From contig CANBQJ010000057.1 of the NCBI GenBank assembly GCA_947371645.1, positions 1-18,310 of the forward strand: a DNA stretch of 18,310 nt, written 5' to 3'. The stretch comes from Burkholderiales bacterium (lineage in GTDB: Bacteria > Pseudomonadota > Gammaproteobacteria > Burkholderiales > Burkholderiaceae). Below are positions 15,445 to 18,310 of this stretch, piece by piece (within the stretch, counting starts at the first letter, position 1; each line of letters starts with the position of its first letter). Below the pieces are notes generated by a model. It was not told the DNA's origin. It saw only the letters and a program-made list of their open reading frames with translations, and did no database searches. A program made the translations under genes and the position numbers.

Positions 15445-15909
15445 TCATTGCACGGGGCTGTCAAACCCCTTGGGCACAACCAGGCTCATGACCTCGATGC
15501 CCTCTTCTTTCAAGGCTTCACGGTCATCTGCGTCCAGCTGACCCCGGATGGGTTTGGCCGGCAGTTCGCCCGCGTGCATGGCTCGGGCCTCTGTGGCGAA
15601 TCGTTCGCCCACGTCCTCTGTGGTCTGCATGACGTGGCGCACCGCCGACCAGTACATCGCTTGCAGGGCCAGTGCCTCGTCGGGCTTCCTGGCAGCTGCC
15701 TGGACATCCGTGCCAGCCACGCCAGCAGCGTCCGTTGCCTGGTGCGACACGTTCAGACGCGAAGCAGACGGAATGCGCTGGACGTGGACATCCCCGCACA
15801 CCGGGCAGCTCAGCAGCCCACGCGCCTGCTGGCTGCCAAGCTCAGCGGCAGAAGCAAACCAGCCCTCAAAGCGGTGCCCCTGCGGGCAAGCCAGATCAAC
15901 CACCAGCAT
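15445..15909 (-). CDS. DUF1178 family protein
   Basis: The 154-residue protein begins MLVVDLACPQGHRFEGWFAS, the standard DUF1178 opening. It has a zinc-ribbon-like set C8, H12, C35 and C38 (CPVC), and a conserved C-terminal half (about 85-140) with YWSAVRHVMQTTEDVGERFA, ARAMHAGELPAKPIRG and EALKEEGIEVMSL. Its function is unknown. I chose ATG 15909; the open frame continues upstream to 15981 but overlaps the Nudix gene and is not family-like. The start lies 2 bp after the Nudix stop, so the two are almost certainly co-transcribed. Confidence 0.92.
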   Translation of the reverse strand: MLVVDLACPQGHRFEGWFASAAELGSQQARGLLSCPVCGDVHVQRIPSASRLNVSHQATDAAGVAGTDVQAAARKPDEALALQAMYWSAVRHVMQTTEDVGERFATEARAMHAGELPAKPIRGQLDADDREALKEEGIEVMSLVVPKGFDSPVQ

Positions 15910-15911
15910 GC

Positions 15912-16520
15912 TCACGCACCCTGTCCTTCCTCGTTCACCCATTGCAAGGGCCAGTGGCCTGCGCGCCATTGTTGCAGCCACATCAAACCCACAATGGTCT
16001 TCACGTCCGTCAGCGTGCCATCGCGCACGCCGTCTTCCAGCTCTTGTTGGGTGGCGGCGAACACATCGAGGAATTCGCCCTCATCCAGGTGGCGTTCGTG
16101 CAGGGTCAGGCCATCTGCAAACCAGATCTCGATGACCTCGGTGGCGTAGCCAATGACCGGGTGCATGATGCCGGCGCGCGCCCAACGCTGCGCCTTGTAG
16201 CCGGTTTCTTCCCACAGTTCGCGGCGGGCACAGGTCAGGCCACCTTCGCCAGCATCCAGCTTGCCGGCCGGGAACTCGGTCATGGTCTGCCCCACCGGGT
16301 AACGGTACTGGCGTTCCAGCACCAGGCGGCCATCGGGCAGCACCGGCACCACCATCACGGCACCGGGGTGCACCACGTATTCGCGAGAAGCGCTGCGCCC
16401 ATCGGGCAGGCGAACCTGGTCGCGCTTCATGGACAGGAATTTGCCCTGGAAGACCACCTCGGACGACAGGGTGTCTTCGCGCAAGTGGGCGTCGGAGGCA
16501 GGTGATTCGTTCGAACTCAT
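15912..16520 (-). CDS. Nudix hydrolase, ADP-ribose pyrophosphatase type
   Basis: The 202-residue product contains a full Nudix box at 86-108: G86, E92, then R100-E-L-W-E-E-T-G-Y108, fitting GX5EX7REUXEEXGU with all metal-binding glutamates. The preceding FQGKFLSMKRDQVRLPDG (24-41) and VLERQYRYPVGQ (67-78), and the following MHPVIGYATEVIEIW, are typical of the ADP-ribose/NudF-like group, so hydrolysis of ADP-ribose or related sugar nucleotides to AMP is likely. I chose ATG 16520 (MSSNESPAS). The frame extends to 16634, but that stretch is low-complexity and precedes the conserved region. It is followed at 2 bp by the DUF1178 gene. Confidence 0.92.
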   Translation of the reverse strand: MSSNESPASDAHLREDTLSSEVVFQGKFLSMKRDQVRLPDGRSASREYVVHPGAVMVVPVLPDGRLVLERQYRYPVGQTMTEFPAGKLDAGEGGLTCARRELWEETGYKAQRWARAGIMHPVIGYATEVIEIWFADGLTLHERHLDEGEFLDVFAATQQELEDGVRDGTLTDVKTIVGLMWLQQWRAGHWPLQWVNEEGQGA

Positions 16521-16738
16521 GGGACGGTGCAGCTGTGATGTGGCCAGGATCTGCGCGGGGCTGGGCGGCGCGCGCTGGTGACGATTGTGCCCCGGGGGCC
16601 TCTGCTTGTGGCACCCTGCTTCGAGCGGCCCCACAGCTGGCCAACGTCAATGGGGCGCCCTCCCCAATGGAATCGGGCCCCGCAGGGCCCGATGGAGGTG
16701 TCAGCGCGGCGCCACCCGGGCGCCTGGCACAGTGAGAT
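16521..16738. other. nuoN-Nudix intergenic region
   Basis: These 218 bp separate two minus-strand genes. They hold a strong inverted repeat (16673-16692) and a second G4/C4 inverted repeat nearby (about 16651-16666). A plus-strand open frame (16502-16735) has low-complexity content and no recognisable domain. I see no small membrane protein here. Confidence 0.5.
16673..16692 (-). terminator. probable transcription terminator of the nuo operon
   Basis: Perfect 8-base arms TCGGGCCC / GGGCCCGA surround a 4-base loop. On the minus strand the hairpin is followed by a short T-containing stretch (TTCCATT), about 45 bp downstream of the nuoN stop. The T-run is weak, so termination may be partial or Rho-assisted. 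Confidence 0.55.
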
Positions 16739-18217
16739 TCAACCCGCCAAAGACTGAGTGATGGCGCGCGCGCACAAGGTCATCAGACCGGAAGGGAGGA
16801 TGCCCAGGGCGACCACGGCCAGGGCGTTGAAACCCAGCAGCACACGGGCATGGCCTTCCACCACCGGCGAGCTGTCGGTGGGCTCGTCGAAGTACATGAC
16901 CTTGACGATGCGCAGGTAGTAGAACGCCCCAACCAGCGACAGCAGCACCGCCACGATGGAGATCTGCAGCAGCAGGGTCGAGTTGGTGGTGATCAGCGCT
17001 TGCAGCACAGCCAGCTTGGCGTAGAAACCCACCGTGGGCGGGATGCCGGCCAGCGAGAACATGAACACCGCCATGACACCGGCCAGCAAGGGGCTGCGCT
17101 TGTTCAGGCCGGCCAGATCGGAAATCTGTTCGGACTCGAAACCCGGCCGCGACAGGATCATGATCAGGCCGAAGGTGCCCATCGTGGTCAACACATAGGT
17201 GAGCACGTAAAACAGCGACGAGCCATAACCATTGCCTGCCGACACCGTGTTGCCAGCCACGACCGTGGGCACGAAGCCGAGCAGCATGAAGCCCAGTTGC
17301 GCGATGCCTGAATATGCCAGCATGCGCTTGAGGTTGGTCTGCGCGATGGCAGCCAGGTTGCCCACCGCCATGGACAGCACCGCCAGGATCATCAGCATCT
17401 GTTGCCAGTCCGCAGCCTGGCTGACCAGGCCTTCCACCAGCAAACGGATGGTGATGGCAAACGCCGCCAGCTTGGGCGCACCGGCCACCATCAGGGTGGC
17501 CGCCGTGGGGGCGCCCTGATAGACGTCAGGCACCCACATGTGGAAAGGCACCACACCCAGTTTGAAGGCCAGGCCGGAGACGATGAACACCAGGCCGAAG
17601 GCCAGCACCTGCTTGTTGATGGTGCCCGCCAGCGTGGCTTTGTAGACCTCGCCCAGGTCGAGTGAACCGGTGGCCCCATACATCATCGAGAGGCCATACA
17701 GCAGAAAACCCGAAGCCAGCGCGCCCAGCACGAAGTACTTCATGGCGGCTTCAGTGGCTTGGGCGTTGTCGCGGCGCAGGGCCACCATCGCGTACAGCGA
17801 CAGCGACATCAACTCCAGGCCCAGGTAGATGGACAGGAAGTTGTTGCCGATGATCATGATCGAGATGCCCAGCAGCGAGAACATCGCCAGCGTGAACAGC
17901 TCGCCCTTGAGCATGTCGCGCTCACCAGCGTAGTTTTGCGCGTAGACCAGGCTGCCCATCACCGCCAGCGTCGCGCACAGCGACAGCAGGTGGCCCATGG
18001 CGTCGGTTACCACCATGCGCTGCATGGCGTACACCGAGGTGCCGCTGTCCAGCGCATTGAGGTGCAGTGCAGCCACCACGGCCAGCGAGGCCATGGACAG
18101 CAGGTAGGTCGTGGTTCGTTTCGGGCAGGTGACGAAAAGATCGACCATGGCCACCAGGCAAGCCATGCCCAGCAACACGATCTCGGGCGTCACCGCGCAC
18201 CAGTTCAAGTCAGTCAT
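16739..18217 (-). CDS. nuoN: NADH-quinone oxidoreductase subunit N
   Basis: NuoN is one of the three antiporter-like proton-pumping membrane subunits of respiratory complex I. The 492-residue product is multi-pass (about 14 helices) throughout. Family motifs include IYLGLELMSLSLYAMVALRR (130-149), EAAMKYFVLGALASGFLLYG (156-175), FKLGVVPFHMWVPDVYQGAP (218-237) and NLKRMLAYSGIAQLGFML. Key charged residues E135, K160, K219 and K249 line up, with an offset of two, with E133, K158, K217 and K247 of E. coli NuoN as I recall them. The ATG at 18217 follows the nuoM stop by 13 bp, with AGG about 10 bases upstream. It is the last gene of the nuo operon here, and a hairpin follows it. Confidence 0.97.
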   Translation of the reverse strand: MTDLNWCAVTPEIVLLGMACLVAMVDLFVTCPKRTTTYLLSMASLAVVAALHLNALDSGTSVYAMQRMVVTDAMGHLLSLCATLAVMGSLVYAQNYAGERDMLKGELFTLAMFSLLGISIMIIGNNFLSIYLGLELMSLSLYAMVALRRDNAQATEAAMKYFVLGALASGFLLYGLSMMYGATGSLDLGEVYKATLAGTINKQVLAFGLVFIVSGLAFKLGVVPFHMWVPDVYQGAPTAATLMVAGAPKLAAFAITIRLLVEGLVSQAADWQQMLMILAVLSMAVGNLAAIAQTNLKRMLAYSGIAQLGFMLLGFVPTVVAGNTVSAGNGYGSSLFYVLTYVLTTMGTFGLIMILSRPGFESEQISDLAGLNKRSPLLAGVMAVFMFSLAGIPPTVGFYAKLAVLQALITTNSTLLLQISIVAVLLSLVGAFYYLRIVKVMYFDEPTDSSPVVEGHARVLLGFNALAVVALGILPSGLMTLCARAITQSLAG

Positions 18218-18230
18218 GTCGGTCGGGCCT

Positions 18231-18310
18231 TCAGTTCAGCTTGCTCACGGAAACGTGCTTGATCAGCTCGGTCACCGAGGCCTGCATGGCGTCGGTGAAG
18301 GGCTTGGGCT
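18231..18310 (-). CDS. nuoM: NADH-quinone oxidoreductase subunit M, C-terminal end (partial)
   Basis: From the window edge the minus strand reads through about 25 codons ending ...ELIKHVSVSKLN and a TGA at 18233-18231. The position directly before nuoN and the ending 'P..DAM..SV..L..HV..SKL' fit the C-terminus of betaproteobacterial NuoM. The rest of the gene lies outside the window. The gap to nuoN is 13 bp, as within one operon. Confidence 0.85.
   Translation of the reverse strand, partial: PKPFTDAMQASVTELIKHVSVSKLN

Noticed and set aside
16502..16735. Small plus-strand frame between the Nudix gene and nuoN
   Set aside because: It starts inside the Nudix gene on the other strand, has no ribosome site or domain, and has Ala/Gly/Pro-rich content expected by chance at high GC.
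1..18310. CRISPR arrays, insertion sequences, attC arrays or rRNA genes
   Set aside because: I saw no regularly spaced repeats, transposase genes, IS-type terminal repeats, paired attC core motifs or rRNA sequence in reading the window.

Overview
The window is GC-rich, densely packed bacterial chromosome. It looks like a betaproteobacterium of the order Burkholderiales, probably near Comamonadaceae/Aquabacterium. The reasons are the nuoMN operon end followed by a Nudix hydrolase and a DUF1178 protein, the YihY and DUF2069 neighbours, the fused PabB-PabC, and a high-GC third-position bias. This assignment is an inference from gene content, not from a marker-gene search.

Layout. A possible 3' gene end (1-141, +) runs into a tRNA-Ser(UGA) gene (127-216, -). 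Next come apaH (-) and a divergent CNNM/CorC-type membrane protein (+). Convergent to that is a minus-strand pair: an integron integrase (intI, 5178-6176) whose stop codon overlaps the start of comEC (2461-5181), the DNA-uptake channel gene. Divergent from intI, a plus-strand run holds a RidA-family protein, dsbB and a fused aminodeoxychorismate synthase/lyase (pabBC). An AT-rich regulatory patch with repeats then precedes a secreted fasciclin-domain protein, followed by glyoxalase I (gloA). Then come aroC, a CBS-domain protein and a YihY-family protein (all -), a DUF2069 membrane protein and a GlcD-type FAD oxidoreductase (+), and finally DUF1178, a Nudix hydrolase, nuoN and the end of nuoM (-).

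Most of the window is ordinary housekeeping: respiratory complex I, the shikimate and folate branches (aroC makes chorismate and pabBC consumes it), disulfide formation, methylglyoxal detoxification and nucleotide clean-up.

The unusual part is 2461-6400. A complete IntI-type tyrosine recombinase, with all catalytic residues and the IntI-specific insertion, sits in a core chromosomal context. I see no gene cassettes, no attC array and no canonical attI. It is joined to comEC by a GTGA stop/start overlap. That arrangement would place synthesis of a cassette-capturing recombinase and of the transformation DNA channel on one transcript. I regard this as the most interesting candidate in the window. 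The gene identities and the overlap are read from sequence; the functional coupling is a hypothesis.

No stretch longer than about 300 bases lacks a gene. The longest gaps are 6177-6397 and 16521-16738, and both are described.
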